Part shown: positions 1-11,600 of the stretch, piece by piece
Layout of the letters: each line of letters opens with the position of its first letter
How positions within the stretch are numbered: position 1 is the stretch's first letter
NCBI RefSeq assembly: GCF_003384935.1
Contig: NZ_QTTQ01000009.1
Location: forward strand, 620,001-684,000
DNA: 64,000 bases
Direction: 5' to 3'
From: Lutibacter oceani
Lineage (GTDB): Bacteria; Bacteroidota; Bacteroidia; Flavobacteriales; Flavobacteriaceae
Program-made: the position numbers and the translations under genes
Notes under the pieces: model-generated
What the model was told of the DNA's origin: nothing
Seen by the model: only the letters and a program-made list of their open reading frames with translations
Databases searched by the model: none

Positions 1-1971
1 ATTACTTAATAAAATAGAAGCTGAATACGCATAACTTATATTGGCTTTTTTTATTAAATAAGGTAATTTCTCAAAATTTATTATTTCTGTTTTTTCAGTA
101 ATTAAGGCATCAAATGGCAAAAAAGAAAATAACCCATCAGGTATTAAAATTATATTTTTGGCTAGCTCTTTCTTAAAAAAATGTTCAAATAGTTTAAATC
201 CTAAACTTGTATATTTATTTATATTATTTTGAAGTGCAGTACCTCTTTCATCTGAAAATAATTTTAAAAAGCTTAACAATTCTTCTTTAAACACTTCATC
301 TTTTTCAATTTGAACAACTGAAATAGGCTTGTTTTTTGAAATTGAAAATATATAAACGTTCCTTGTTCCGTCAAAAAACTCAATTAATAGTTCATTATTA
401 AGTAGTAGTTTTTCTTCAATTTTGTCAATTGAAACTGATGTGTTTAAATTCGCTTTCAAATTTGGATATTTTTCATCAATTTCTTGGTTTAGCAATTGAA
501 TTTCCTGAAAAACGAACTCACGTTCTTTGGTTAATTTAGCTAATACATTTAGTACTGCATTTTCATTTTTTAATTGTTCTAATGTAATACTTGTATTTAG
601 CTCCGCTTTTTTTAATTGTAGTTTTTCCTCCTTTATAAAAAGACTATCATTTTTAATTTTTGATTTCGCAAATAAAAGCTCCTTATTTTCTAATAAAACA
701 ACAGATTTTGTTTGCTCTGCAAATTGAAATGCCTTTTCTAACCAAAGAACATTATTACTTTGCTGAAACATTGTGTAACATAATTCTATACAATTCTCAC
801 TTCTATTTCTATTTTCTTGTTGCTGTAATAGTTTTGCATTCTGACTTAAATAAGTATCTCTTAACTCATTTTCAATCAAAAAAGACAACTCATAATTTTT
901 AACTGCTTCTTCAAAATTATTTAGTTGCGATAACACTTTTGCCCTGCCATCAAAAGCTTCTTTTAAAGTGTTCTCAGGATAAAAATAAGTGCTTTTAGGA
1001 TTTTCAAAAATATCCTTCGGAATATAATTAGGCAATAAAGTTATCAGCGCTTTTTGATAATAACTTAAAGCAATTTCACTCTTATTTTGAAACCAATATA
1101 CTTCGGCAATTTTATTGTAAATTTTAGCTGTTTCTCTATCATTTTTTCCAAAAATTATTTTAGAAAACTTTAAAGCTTTTTCGAATTCTATAAGTGCTGG
1201 CTCAAATTTATTTTTTGAAATAAAGCAACTTCCTAATGTAATTGAATTTCTAGTTGAAATGGATAAATCATTAAGTACGTTTAATGTATTTGATAAAATG
1301 GCTTCTTTTTTTGAATTTTCAAATTCGCTTAAAAACAAAAAATTTATTGCTTTATCTGAATGAATTTTAGCTTTTTGATTATTAGAACTTGCATTTAACA
1401 ACCCTAAATTTAGGTATTTTATAGCAGTAACATAGTTTCCTTTTGTTCTGTAAACAGCCGCTAAATTTAAATATCCTGAACCAATTTGAGTATCACTTTT
1501 TTCCTTAATTGCTTTTTCAATGGTAATTTTAATAATATCTTCTGCTCTGTCCACATCTCCAAGCCGCGTATAGTTATTTGCCAAAGGCTTTAAACAGTAT
1601 TCAATTATATTGTAATTAATGTAATTTCGTTTATAAAAAGAATAAGCTTTTTCGTAATAATTAATAGACTCATTTATAAAACCAAACTGTTTTAATTGAT
1701 ATGCATAATTTATATAAAAATAAAGTTGGGCAACTTTTTCCTCTTTATTTAAAGGATTTCTCCATAAATTAGATTCCAGGTTTTTATAAAGAACTAAACT
1801 TTCAATTGTAGTATTTTTTGCAAACTCATCTAAATGAACATAAATAAATTCCGAGTAATTATTTTGTTGCTTTAAACTATCAATGCTTAAAATAAATGAA
1901 TCACTAAATTGCTGCGCTGAAACCAAAAAATTACATAAAAATACGAAAGCAATAATCCCTTTTTTAAGCAT
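1..1971 (-). CDS. Secreted TPR-CHAT protein (C-terminus beyond the left edge)
   Basis: The reading frame opens with ATG at 1971 and stays open to base 1, giving 657 codons without a stop, so the gene is cut by the window edge. The N-terminus (MLKKGIIAFVFLCNFLVSAQ) is a signal peptide. Residues about 30-420 are tetratricopeptide-like helical repeats (for example GSGYLNLAAVYRTKGNYVTA and NFEEAVKNYELSF), followed by a coiled coil at about 420-510. From about residue 520 the sequence matches the start of a CHAT domain: LLIEFFDGTRNVYIFSI, then IPDGLFSFLPFDAL, then ISYAYSASILL. CHAT domains are caspase-like proteases; their catalytic His and Cys would lie downstream, outside the window, so activity cannot be judged. 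It begins 9 bp after the PKD-protein gene and is probably co-transcribed with it. Secreted TPR-CHAT proteins are common in Bacteroidetes, mostly without known function. Confidence 0.82.
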   Translation of the reverse strand, partial: MLKKGIIAFVFLCNFLVSAQQFSDSFILSIDSLKQQNNYSEFIYVHLDEFAKNTTIESLVLYKNLESNLWRNPLNKEEKVAQLYFYINYAYQLKQFGFINESINYYEKAYSFYKRNYINYNIIEYCLKPLANNYTRLGDVDRAEDIIKITIEKAIKEKSDTQIGSGYLNLAAVYRTKGNYVTAIKYLNLGLLNASSNNQKAKIHSDKAINFLFLSEFENSKKEAILSNTLNVLNDLSISTRNSITLGSCFISKNKFEPALIEFEKALKFSKIIFGKNDRETAKIYNKIAEVYWFQNKSEIALSYYQKALITLLPNYIPKDIFENPKSTYFYPENTLKEAFDGRAKVLSQLNNFEEAVKNYELSFLIENELRDTYLSQNAKLLQQQENRNRSENCIELCYTMFQQSNNVLWLEKAFQFAEQTKSVVLLENKELLFAKSKIKNDSLFIKEEKLQLKKAELNTSITLEQLKNENAVLNVLAKLTKEREFVFQEIQLLNQEIDEKYPNLKANLNTSVSIDKIEEKLLLNNELLIEFFDGTRNVYIFSISKNKPISVVQIEKDEVFKEELLSFLKLFSDERGTALQNNINKYTSLGFKLFEHFFKKELAKNIILIPDGLFSFLPFDALITEKTEIINFEKLPYLIKKANISYAYSASILLSN

Positions 1972-1980
1972 CTTCTATTT

Positions 1981-3966
1981 TTAAATTTTCCAAATTGCAT
2001 AAAAATGAAGTTGCGCATTTGGCGCATCAAAATTATAAATATAACGCGCTCCTAAACTTGGTCCAATTCGGGATGCACCAATAGTAATATCTCCAAAAAA
2101 CCCATATTTTATATCAGAAAAAGGGTTGCTTTCAGAAGTAACATTTGTTGAAGAAGCTCCTTGAATTAATTCTCCAGGCTCTTTTGCTGAATTTATTGTA
2201 TAATAGTTGAATGTAGTTTCAAAATCTGTTTTATTAGAAATATCTAAAGACAGTTGTGGTCCAAAACCTAAGCCTACAACACCATTTAAATTATATCTAA
2301 ACGAAACAGGAACAACATCAATATTAATTTTAGTTGTTTTTGAAGTATTTTCTTCAAATTCAAAACCTCTAGTACCATCTAATAAAGCAACTATCCCATT
2401 TTGCTTCATTAAACTAAAATTATTAAAATTATGAGTACCCATCATAATTTCAGCTTGTAAATACTTTTTATAAGATTTATAAGGCGAAATAGTTGCTCCA
2501 ATAAAATAGCTTTCAGAATTCTTTAAATCTGGAAAGCTATTATAGCCAGCTTTTACACCTATTGAAATTCCTTGTTTAAACCTTGATGTGGAAGTATTAG
2601 TAATAATTGGTTCATTTTTATCGAATATAATTGCAGTTTTACTTTTCGATTTTACTTTATGAAAATCCTTTCCAAACTTTAACGCATATTTTACAAATCC
2701 TTTGGTTGAATCTTTTTCATATACTCCCTTTTGAGCCGTTCCTGGTAAATAAATATTTTTAAACTGAAAAGAAATTTGATCTTTACTAATAATAGTATCC
2801 AAACAGCTATAATTCACTTCTTCCTCTGGACAAATAGGGCATTCTGGATACATATCTAAAACTTCTAGAGTAGATTTGTCTAACATTTTAGGAATGTCAA
2901 CATTTAGTTTTATAAGTCTTGCTGGTCCTTCACCATCATTTTGAAAACGAACCTTATATTTTAATTTTTTAAATCGAACCAATCTATAATTTAAACGTGT
3001 ATCATAAACAGCCATTTTATTTGGGTCATGTGAAGTTACAATCTCCATTTCTTTAGTAAGTACCTTATGAGAATCATTTCCTCTTTCTGGCACATAAATA
3101 CTTCTAATTGAAATTACCGCACTCGTGTCCTTTAACATTTCTGGTGTAGTTTTAAATGTGAAAAACATATTTCGCTCTTCATTAGACTGCATATCTTCAA
3201 AATCATAAACTTTTACATCTTGGTAGTAAGCTTTTGCATCTTCTAATGTTAATGGTAAGTTTTGCATTAAAGTATCTGAAACAATTAATTTCTCATTAAT
3301 AAAAGTTGAAATACCTGTTGTTTGAATCCATTCATTTTTTGAAATATAGCCGTTATTATCAACAATAATTTCATCTAAAATTTCTTGCTCATTATTATGC
3401 AAACGCACATCCACTAAATCAAAATTTTTGGCTTTGTACTTTTTTTCATTGAAGAATAAATATACCTTACCACTTGTAGCATATTCTTTTTGGTTACCAT
3501 AACTAACAACTAATTGTATTTCTTCTTCGGGTATAGGATCTCTATTTGTTTGTAACCTAAACCCGTTATGAACTTTTAGTAAATTGTGGTTCTCATTTGA
3601 AGAAACTTCAGGATTATCTGTATTTATAACAACACTTTTAGGTCTGGTAGTTGGTGGTTTACCGTCATCATAATTATTTGTTACCGATAGCTGCACATTA
3701 TAATTTCCATTATTTTTATAATTATGTTTAGGCTCTTTTTGAAAACTATATTCACCATCACCAAACTCCCAATAATAAGTGTAAAATGCTTTTGGCGCAC
3801 CTGCAATCTGATTTAATTCTGGTGTTTCAGGATTAAAAGAAACCTGATTACCATTAATATTATAAACTATTGATGCAGTTCTAGTAACAGTATCTTGTAC
3901 TATAGATTGAGCATTTAAATAATTACAAAATAACACTAAACAAATACCTTTAAAATAGCTTTTCAT
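1981..3966 (-). CDS. Secreted PKD-domain protein with beta-barrel-like C-terminus
   Basis: This 661-residue protein starts with a signal peptide (MKSYFKGICLVLFCNYLNAQ). The ATG at 3966 is preferred over a TTG 18 bp upstream because it puts the charged n-region directly before the hydrophobic core. Residues about 25-115 form a PKD-like domain with the diagnostic WEFGDG and a following NNGNYNVQLSVTN strand. The middle part contains YKVRFQNDGEGPARLI and KYALKFGKDFHKVKSKSK, a pattern seen in flavobacterial surface proteins with DUF11-like domains. From about residue 460 alternating strands (GVKAGYNSFPDL, GLGFGPQLSLDIS, GARYIYNF, HFYAIWKI at the end) suggest an outer-membrane barrel. It lies between the tonB terminator and the TPR-CHAT gene and probably heads that two-gene unit. 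No exact function is recognised. Confidence 0.75.
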   Translation of the reverse strand: MKSYFKGICLVLFCNYLNAQSIVQDTVTRTASIVYNINGNQVSFNPETPELNQIAGAPKAFYTYYWEFGDGEYSFQKEPKHNYKNNGNYNVQLSVTNNYDDGKPPTTRPKSVVINTDNPEVSSNENHNLLKVHNGFRLQTNRDPIPEEEIQLVVSYGNQKEYATSGKVYLFFNEKKYKAKNFDLVDVRLHNNEQEILDEIIVDNNGYISKNEWIQTTGISTFINEKLIVSDTLMQNLPLTLEDAKAYYQDVKVYDFEDMQSNEERNMFFTFKTTPEMLKDTSAVISIRSIYVPERGNDSHKVLTKEMEIVTSHDPNKMAVYDTRLNYRLVRFKKLKYKVRFQNDGEGPARLIKLNVDIPKMLDKSTLEVLDMYPECPICPEEEVNYSCLDTIISKDQISFQFKNIYLPGTAQKGVYEKDSTKGFVKYALKFGKDFHKVKSKSKTAIIFDKNEPIITNTSTSRFKQGISIGVKAGYNSFPDLKNSESYFIGATISPYKSYKKYLQAEIMMGTHNFNNFSLMKQNGIVALLDGTRGFEFEENTSKTTKINIDVVPVSFRYNLNGVVGLGFGPQLSLDISNKTDFETTFNYYTINSAKEPGELIQGASSTNVTSESNPFSDIKYGFFGDITIGASRIGPSLGARYIYNFDAPNAQLHFYAIWKI

Positions 3967-4032
3967 ATAAACCCTTTTTAACAAATATAAAAAAACATTC
4001 TAAATGATACCTAACTCATAATTTTTGGCACA

Positions 4033-4064
4033 AAAAAAGCCATCTTTTAAAAGATGGCTTTTTT
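4033..4064 (-). terminator. Bidirectional hairpin terminator after tonB
   Basis: A perfect 16-bp inverted repeat (4033-4048 with 4049-4064) has GCCATC/GATGGC in the stem and runs of A and T on the outside, so it can end transcription from either strand. It sits 22 bp past the tonB stop and about 67 bp before the start of the PKD-protein gene, separating the two transcription units. Confidence 0.8.
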
Positions 4065-4086
4065 ATAATTATAAATATTTTATTTA

Positions 4087-4806
4087 CTATTCAACTTTAA
4101 AAGCAATAGGTAAACTATATTTTACACCTACTGGTCTACCCCTTTGTTTACCAGGAGTCATTTTAGGTAATGATTTAACTACACGAATAGCTTCTTCTTG
4201 CAATCTCTTATGAGGTGCACGTGCCATAACATCAGTAATATTACCGCTTTTATCAATCTTAAACATTACAAAAATACGCTTTACACCAGGAGCTAATCCT
4301 AAATCTGATGCCAAATCTGCGTTGAATTTTCTATTAACGTGTTTTGTAATCTTATCCTGTAAACAAGCTCTTAATTCAGCTTTGTTACCTTTACATCCAG
4401 GGTAAATAGGCACATCTTCAATAATAGCAAAAGGTACATCTTCCATAACTTCCTCTTCCTCTTCTACCTCAATAATCTCCTCAACTTCAACCGCTTCATC
4501 CTCATCGGTTTCTGTAGATTCAATTACAGTTTCTTCAATTTCTTCTTCATCCTCAACAATCTCAATTTTATCTGGAGTTGGTGGTGGTGGAGTTTTTGGT
4601 TCCGGAGGCTTAACTTGCTCTATTTCAATAGTTTGCTCTTCATCATCCATGTTTAAAACTACTGGCCCTAAATCACCAATTATTCTATCGTAAGTTTTTT
4701 TCTCAATGGCTAAATAAACCACCAATAAAGCTAAAACTAAACCTAACTGCATAAACAACTTGCTGTAGTTTTCAAGATTTGCTTTTGGATTTTTTTTAAT
4801 CTGCAT
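4087..4806 (-). CDS. tonB: TonB family energy transducer
   Basis: This 239-residue inner-membrane-anchored protein passes proton-motive force from ExbB/ExbD to outer-membrane TonB-dependent transporters such as the SusC in this window. One membrane segment lies at about residues 18-36 (FMQLGLVLALLVVYLAI), followed by a proline-rich stretch (PPEPKTPPPPTPDK) and a strongly acidic linker (VEVEEIIEVEEEEEVMED) that spans the periplasm. The C-terminal 110 residues form the TonB fold: YPGCKG..ACLQDKI, FKIDKSGNITDV, VVKSLPKMTPGKQRGRPV and final IAFKVE. The YPGC/C pair is typical of Bacteroidetes TonB proteins. It is the last gene before the terminator at 4033-4064. It is one of several tonB genes expected in such a genome, so the partner receptor is unknown. 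Confidence 0.93.
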   Translation of the reverse strand: MQIKKNPKANLENYSKLFMQLGLVLALLVVYLAIEKKTYDRIIGDLGPVVLNMDDEEQTIEIEQVKPPEPKTPPPPTPDKIEIVEDEEEIEETVIESTETDEDEAVEVEEIIEVEEEEEVMEDVPFAIIEDVPIYPGCKGNKAELRACLQDKITKHVNRKFNADLASDLGLAPGVKRIFVMFKIDKSGNITDVMARAPHKRLQEEAIRVVKSLPKMTPGKQRGRPVGVKYSLPIAFKVE

Positions 4807-4870
4807 CTGTAAAATATTTTATAGTTCGCTAATTTAATAATTTTAAAACAACTTTTGCAACAATATTTTT

Positions 4871-5239
4871 CTATTTCAAAAGTTTTTTTTGTAAAACCAT
4901 TTTAAAAATTGTAAAAGCCAAAAGAATTCCAACTAAATTGGCTATTAAATCATTTATTTCTGGCTGTCTGTAATTTGTTACAATACCTTGTAAAACTTCA
5001 ATAATTATGCCATAAAAGAAAATTAACACTATTATTAGAATGCTAATTTTCAATTTGCTAGCTTTATTTTTATAGGTTAATAGCCAACTTAATGTTAGCA
5101 AAAAATAAGCAATAGTATGTATGGTTTTATCTGAAATGCTAATTTTTGATGGCATAGAATTCCCCATGGTAACCAAACTACCAAAGCCGATAATTAACGT
5201 AAAAAAAATTGCAATAAATAAATAATGCTTACGCTCCAA
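4871..5239 (-). CDS. VanZ-like membrane protein
   Basis: This 122-residue protein has about four membrane segments and the VanZ-like core [19 protein letters not shown] and [24 protein letters not shown], where the H, E and D-N positions are typical of the family. VanZ in enterococci gives low-level teicoplanin resistance, but the many flavobacterial relatives next to gcvH have no proven role. The only suitable start is TTG at 5239 ([10 protein letters not shown]...), which overlaps the 3' end of gcvH by 11 bp, suggesting translational coupling. Later in-frame ATGs would remove the first membrane helix. Confidence 0.8.
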   Translation of the reverse strand: MERKHYLFIAIFFTLIIGFGSLVTMGNSMPSKISISDKTIHTIAYFLLTLSWLLTYKNKASKLKISILIIVLIFFYGIIIEVLQGIVTNYRQPEINDLIANLVGILLAFTIFKMVLQKKLLK

Positions 5240-5609
5240 TTAATGCTGTATAGTCCTCTGCTGATAATAACTCCTCTATTTGAGAAGCATCAGAAATGGA
5301 AATTTTTATCATCCAACCATCACCATAGGGATCAGAGTTTACTTTTTCAGGCTCATCTTCCAAGACTTCATTAAATTCAATAACTTCACCCGTTAAAGGC
5401 ATAAACAAATCGGAAACCGTTTTTACGGCTTCAACGGATCCAAAAACTGCATCTTTTTCTACTGTTTCATCTAAAGTATCTACATCTACATAAACAATAT
5501 CTCCTAATTCACCTTGTGCGAAATGTGTAATACCAATGGTTGCTGTATCGCCTTCAATTTTTACCCACTCGTGGTCTTTTGTGTATTTTAATTCTGCTGG
5601 AATACTCAT
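5229..5609 (-). CDS. gcvH: Glycine cleavage system H protein
   Basis: This 126-residue protein carries the lipoyl group that shuttles the aminomethyl intermediate between the P, T and L proteins during glycine breakdown in the cytoplasm. It matches GcvH over its whole length: [20 protein letters not shown] at the start, then [20 protein letters not shown], in which Lys63 is the lipoylation site, and [13 protein letters not shown] near the end. The start is an ATG 23 bp after the sprA stop region. The other glycine cleavage genes are not in this window; flavobacteria usually keep gcvH apart, beside sprA. Confidence 0.96.
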   Translation of the reverse strand: MSIPAELKYTKDHEWVKIEGDTATIGITHFAQGELGDIVYVDVDTLDETVEKDAVFGSVEAVKTVSDLFMPLTGEVIEFNEVLEDEPEKVNSDPYGDGWMIKISISDASQIEELLSAEDYTALIGA

Positions 5610-5632
5610 TTTAAATTTATTTTTATAGTTTG

Positions 5633-8600
5633 TTAATTTCCTAAAACATATCTAACACTTAGCCCAGAACTAACAGATTGCCTAGGGAAAGTTGTTGAAA
5701 TTGCATATTTTGAAGAACTTTGATCAAAATAAAATGATGCCGTTAAATTTTTACTTACTGCATAGTCCGCAAAGAATTTAAATGACAACAAACGTTGACC
5801 TCCTGTTACCTGATTATTATCTTCATCAATAGCTCTAATTACAGTTTTATTATCTCTTAAAGATAAATCTGCTCTTAAATCTAAATCTCCTTTTAATTTA
5901 GTTAATTTCCCACCAAATCTAAACTTCATGGCTAAATCTTTAAATCTATAACCCATTCCAATTACATACTCCATGCCTTTCATTTGAGTAATTGTATTGT
6001 TATTAAAATTCAAAGTTAACCTCCTGTCTTTATCAACTCTACCGGTAAATGAAATAGAATTTTTCATTTTCATATCGACTTTTAAAAGTGGGCTAAATTC
6101 TTCAATTAAATCCACATTTGTAAATAATGTTTTGTTAAAATAGTTACCAACAATATCGGTTTCTAAATAGGGATCCTCAGCATTGTATTCTAAATTATTA
6201 CTAAAACTTAATATTGAATATCGAGAATCGTAACTGTGTGACAATGAAAAACTTCTAAAATTATCTTTAAACCATTTCATTTTCATTAAACCTTTGTAGT
6301 TTATTTGCCAACTTGGAATAGGCACATCTCTAAAAGCATTTAAACTTATTTTAGCTGCATCTTTTCCTGTATATGCTGCTAAAAATGCAGGCAATGATAC
6401 TTGCTGACTCGTGGCTCCAAAACCATCTATTGATTGTCCAGATTCCTGAGATAAACGTTGTGCAATAATTTCTCTATTTGCTTTAAATTCTTCAAAATTT
6501 GCATCACTATCGCTAAATGCTGTTTTTAGCATATTATAACTAATCATAAAGTTTCCAACTTGAGAAATTGGAGACTCTGAATTAAGGACATTATTTATAA
6601 CATCTAATTGTTGTGATGTGTTTTTAGTGTATGTTTTGTTTCCTCTTAACTCAATATCAAAATTTTGAAAAGGTTCTACATTAATAGTAGCATCAAATTT
6701 ATTCATGTGAGTTCTACTATAGGTTCTGTTATAATATGGATCATCTTCACCACGTGATATTAACCAACCGTTTTCTAATGCACGTTCACGAATATCTATT
6801 TGACTCCCAAATACAAAACCTAAGGATGGTGCAACTCCACCATTAAAATTATCTTGCCCTAAAAATCCTATTTGTGGTATATAACCCGGTAAATATGTAC
6901 CATTGTTTTCAGAATAATTAAATCTTGCTTTTTTAACTGCTGTTATCACATTATAAAAACCTTGTTTAATTTCTTCTCCTGCAGATTTTCTTTTTTTACT
7001 TGTTTTAGCTGTAGGAGATTTTATGGCAGATTCAGGTGTATTATCAGATTTTGATTTCTTTTTATTAAATAATTTAGTTAAACCAATATTTTTATAAAAC
7101 TTATTAAAATCCACATCTATACCTAAATTATGAGTATTAGAATTTTGAATTACATTTCCTACTTTATCAATATAAGATTGTGAAGATGCCTGCCAATCAA
7201 AATCGGCTACATATGTGTAATCTGCATTTATAAAATCTAACAAAGGAAGCTTATCAATTGGGATTTTATAGGTTCCATTTAATGTTTGATGATAATGGTC
7301 TGGTCTTCCTAAAGAAAAGAAATTATCAAAAATTTGTATATCATCAGCAGCATCAAAATCATCATACAAATAATTATTTGCTGCTCTAAAATTAAACTGT
7401 AAAGATCGGGTTAAATTATAGCCAATTGTATAATCCCAATCAAACATAAAATAACGTTGTTTTAATGTTGGTAACTGTGGTAAACCTTCAATTAAACTCC
7501 TTGAAAGTTGCTCATTATAAGTTCTAAAAATATTTGAATTTACAGAAATTGTTGAAGGAATTAAGTTTACATTAAAATCTTTAATAAACTTAAAATATTT
7601 ACTATTTAGTGATCCCCAATTTTTAAAAGGCTCAATACTTTTTGGTTGAAAACTGTAATTATAATTAGCTGAAGCCCTAACATTTTGATCTACAAATTTT
7701 TCAACATTATAATCTCTATGATAGGTTTCATTATAAGCATAGGAAACAGATAAATTTTCTACATTATAAAAACGTTGTTTACTTTCAGCATTTGGATTGT
7801 ATTCTTTTCTTACGTTAATTAAACTTATACTTCTTCGCTTTGTATAATCTCTTGCTTTATCACTATTTGGATTAATATCTTTCGCCTCATTAAACAAAAC
7901 ATCTTGATATTGCGGGTCGTATTTTGGATCTTTTACTTCTTCTGAAACGCTATAATTTAAAGGTAAAGAAACCCCCCAGTTTTTAGGCAATAATTTACCC
8001 ATATTTACATTGGTTACAAGATCGTACAATTTAGAATCTTCTTGGCTACGCTCATTTACACGTTGTTCAATACCTCCAAAACCTTGAGTCTCCATTCTTC
8101 CGGTAACAGCTATATCCGCAAAATCGGCAATATTTGCATCGGCACTTACAACAGCCGCCCATCCACCTTCATTATCAAACTCAGCTACACGCATTTCATT
8201 AAACCAAACCTCAGCACTTTGATTAGTACTAGAAACGTTTTTAACACCTAACATTATGGTTTTTATGTTGGATAAATTTGGATTTCCTTTCACTCTAATA
8301 TCATATCCTTCTAGGCCTTCAATTGGAGAAGATATTCCTTCAGCAGGGTAAATTATATTAGGAGCAATTCCTTCGTCAAACCTTAATAATTTTAATTTCC
8401 CCAAGTATTCTAAAAAGGCATCTAAATTATTTTCTTCAGGCCAAATTTCTAGTGGAGAACTAACTCCATAATCTGAAATAGTTAACAGTTTTTCAATTTG
8501 ATAGTAGTTTTCGTTTAAATCACTACCAATTCTAATTATTGCTTTTAACTCATCATTTTGAACCTGCGGTCTGGTTTGTACACCTTCCGCATGTAAAAAC

Positions 8601-11600
8601 AATTTTAAATGTTTGTACATTCTTAAATCTACTCTAACATTTTTAAATATTGCCCTGGTATCATCAGGCTCTAAATCTGTTACTTTTAAGGATAAAGATT
8701 GCTCATTTTGTTTTTGTAAAGTTGTACTTCCTCTTAAAATTTCTCGTTTTATACCTGGAGGTAACGTGTATGGAATTGGATTTCTGTCTTCATTTTCCTG
8801 AATATTTACAACACCAACCTCAAAATTTTGCAACTCATCATTTGTTAAGTTTTGTGATGGAACTATATTTTCATCTAGTGTTTTAGTAAAACGTCTCCAA
8901 TCACCACGAACCAATTGCAATTCTCCAAAACGCAATACTATTGGCATTTTAAATTTGGTTAAAAACATACGCATAAAACGAATGGAATTAAAACCTGTAA
9001 TATCATTTACAACTTCATCTGGTGTACTAACTTGAATTCTAAACTGTAACCATCTAAATTGCTTTTCACTTCCATCTTCTAGGGTTACATTTACAGTTTT
9101 TTCATCAACAATATTATTTTGCCCAACAATTAAATCGTTTTTATTTAATGATACTTTGTACTGATAGTAACTTTCAACAGAATTCATTGTTTGATCTTTA
9201 TCAATATCTTCAGTATCTGGAAATGTTGTTGCTGATGTTGGATAACTTTCAGTAGATAAATTGTTTGTTGGAGAATTTCCTTGTGTGTTATTATACTTTT
9301 TGTACCTAGTAATTATTGAAGCATCTGAATTATCGTATTCTGAACTTCTAAAATATTGATAGTTATCATTTGATGGATCTGGTCCAAAACTTGTTCCAAA
9401 CTTAGCAGTTTCTTCCTGATCATTTAAACCATCAAAACCTATATCCTGATTTAAGCGTTCATTATCATTATCACTAAAAGCATATAATAATGATTGATTT
9501 GTTGGAATTTTACCCCAAATTGTTTCATCCGTATTATTTGTACTTAATGGGTCTTCTGGCAATCCATTTTCATACATTTTTCTACCATCTTTTAAAACAT
9601 CTTCAGAAATATTTCCAAGATTAAAATACAGCTCTCCAACTTGGTTTGAAGGATTACTTGGATCAATGCCCGCAGGTAAACCTTCAGCATTGGTAATTGA
9701 ATAATGATCGTAAGGATCCATCATCCAAAATTGAATATATTCAACGTTTGATTGTTCAAAATTTGTGGTTGTTAATGCTCTTGTAATACCTCCCCAACGT
9801 TCCTCTGGATTTGTAAATTTTCCATCTCCACCTACATTATTTGTATCATAATTATAACTTCCTCTTTCGTTAGGAAAATATGCTAAGTCTAAGGTTCTGA
9901 CAATTGTAGATTGTGTTAAATCTAAATCTTGTTCCGGAAATAATTCTTCATATCTAATTCTTCTAACTTCTGCCCTGGATAATTCATTATTATCAATATT
10001 GCTGGGTTTTAATGAAGAACCACCATAAAAAAGTGGATCAATAATATACCAAGATAATTTTGCTCTTTTATATCCATAAGTTATATCTGAAGCATTTCCT
10101 CCTAAATCAAATTGCGTTTGATATTGTGGTGTACTAGCTAGATGCCATTGCTGAATAGATTTAATTTCTAATGGAATTTGAGAACCCTCAAAATCATCTA
10201 CATACGAAGTTGCCTCTCCTTCTAATTCAATCCTTTTTGGAGAGCCCGGTCTTAAGTAAGCAAAATCTCCTCTAATTGAAAAGTTTGAAGCATAATCCGT
10301 ATCGATATTTGGCAATTTATTTGCCAGTTTTGTTAAAAAAGGGACTTCTGTACCAAAGTTTGCATTTAAACCAAAAATAGTATTATTAATTGGCTCTTGA
10401 CCAAACAATGCTTTTTGCGTAATCGGTTTTTCGTTTAAGTTTAAAAAAGTTGCACCTGCTATAAATTTATCTGAAAATTTATGCTCAATATCAACCCCAA
10501 AAAAGCGCTTTGTTTGTAAATTAAATGCTGCATTATTTTCAACAGAAACATTAATTGGTGCATTTGAAGCCTCTAAACTAGGATTTACAATTTGCACTCT
10601 ACCCATTTGATAATCAACCACATAATCAACACCTTCAACAAGTTCCCTACCACCTGTTGTAACTCTAACAGAACCTTGAGGCACATTAAAAGCACCCAAT
10701 GGAATTCCATTAGCACTTTCAGATTTATGATATCCTTTAATTAAATATTTATCTTTTTCTTGAAAATTATTTCTAGCTTCAGATTGTGTAATTTCATACA
10801 ACTCGTTGAAAATATATTTTTCATCTGCTATATCTGTTAACTTAGCATTTAAATCTGCCCCAAAAGGCTCAACAGTTGGAAAAATAATATAACCTTTTTC
10901 AGAATTTACAGTTGCTCCCTCAACATAATCAAAGTAACCATCTCCTTCAGGAACATAAAACTGACTTTGGTCTAACCTATCTATGTCTAATAAATTTAGC
11001 AACGTTTTATCAGAAACACCATTGGTTTGGGCATTTTGCAACACATTAATTGGCACTCCTGTTCCATCGTCCGCATACAAAAGTTCTAACCTAAAACCCT
11101 CTTGTTGCATTCTATAGGTTTGCAAAGAATATACATTTTTCATCATTAAGTCCCACATTGGAATTTGGGTACTTATAATTTCACTACGTAATAACTTTAC
11201 AATTATGTTATCTGGTGCAATAATACCATCACTTGTAAATTCACCAACCCTGTATACTTTTGAATCTCCACTAACTGTAAATTCAAAAGCAACAGCTAAT
11301 ACATCAGAATCCGTAAGTCTTCTGTTTAATGAAATAAAACCTAACTGAGGGTGTAATTTATACTCATCAGGTCTTAATTTTATAGCGTTTTCTAATACAG
11401 AATAATCACGTCCTTGCTGCATTAAAAAAGGAGTTAAACCATTACCAACCGTTGAAATATTTCTAACTGGATTGGTACTATTTAAAATTGAAGAGATATC
11501 ATTTGCATCATTGGAAGGGTACTGTGAACCTGGAACTACTGTTACATTTGCAGGACCAATATTTGTTGGATCTCCTTCACCAATATCGGATAAAGCAACT

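Noticed and set aside
527-902. Short plus-strand reading frames within the left part
   Set aside because: They lie opposite the continuous TPR-CHAT reading frame, which has a signal peptide and recognisable domains, so they are chance antisense frames.
4033-4064. Perfect 32-bp palindrome considered as a protein-binding or mobile-element end
   Set aside because: The A and T runs at both ends and its place right after the tonB stop fit a bidirectional terminator better.
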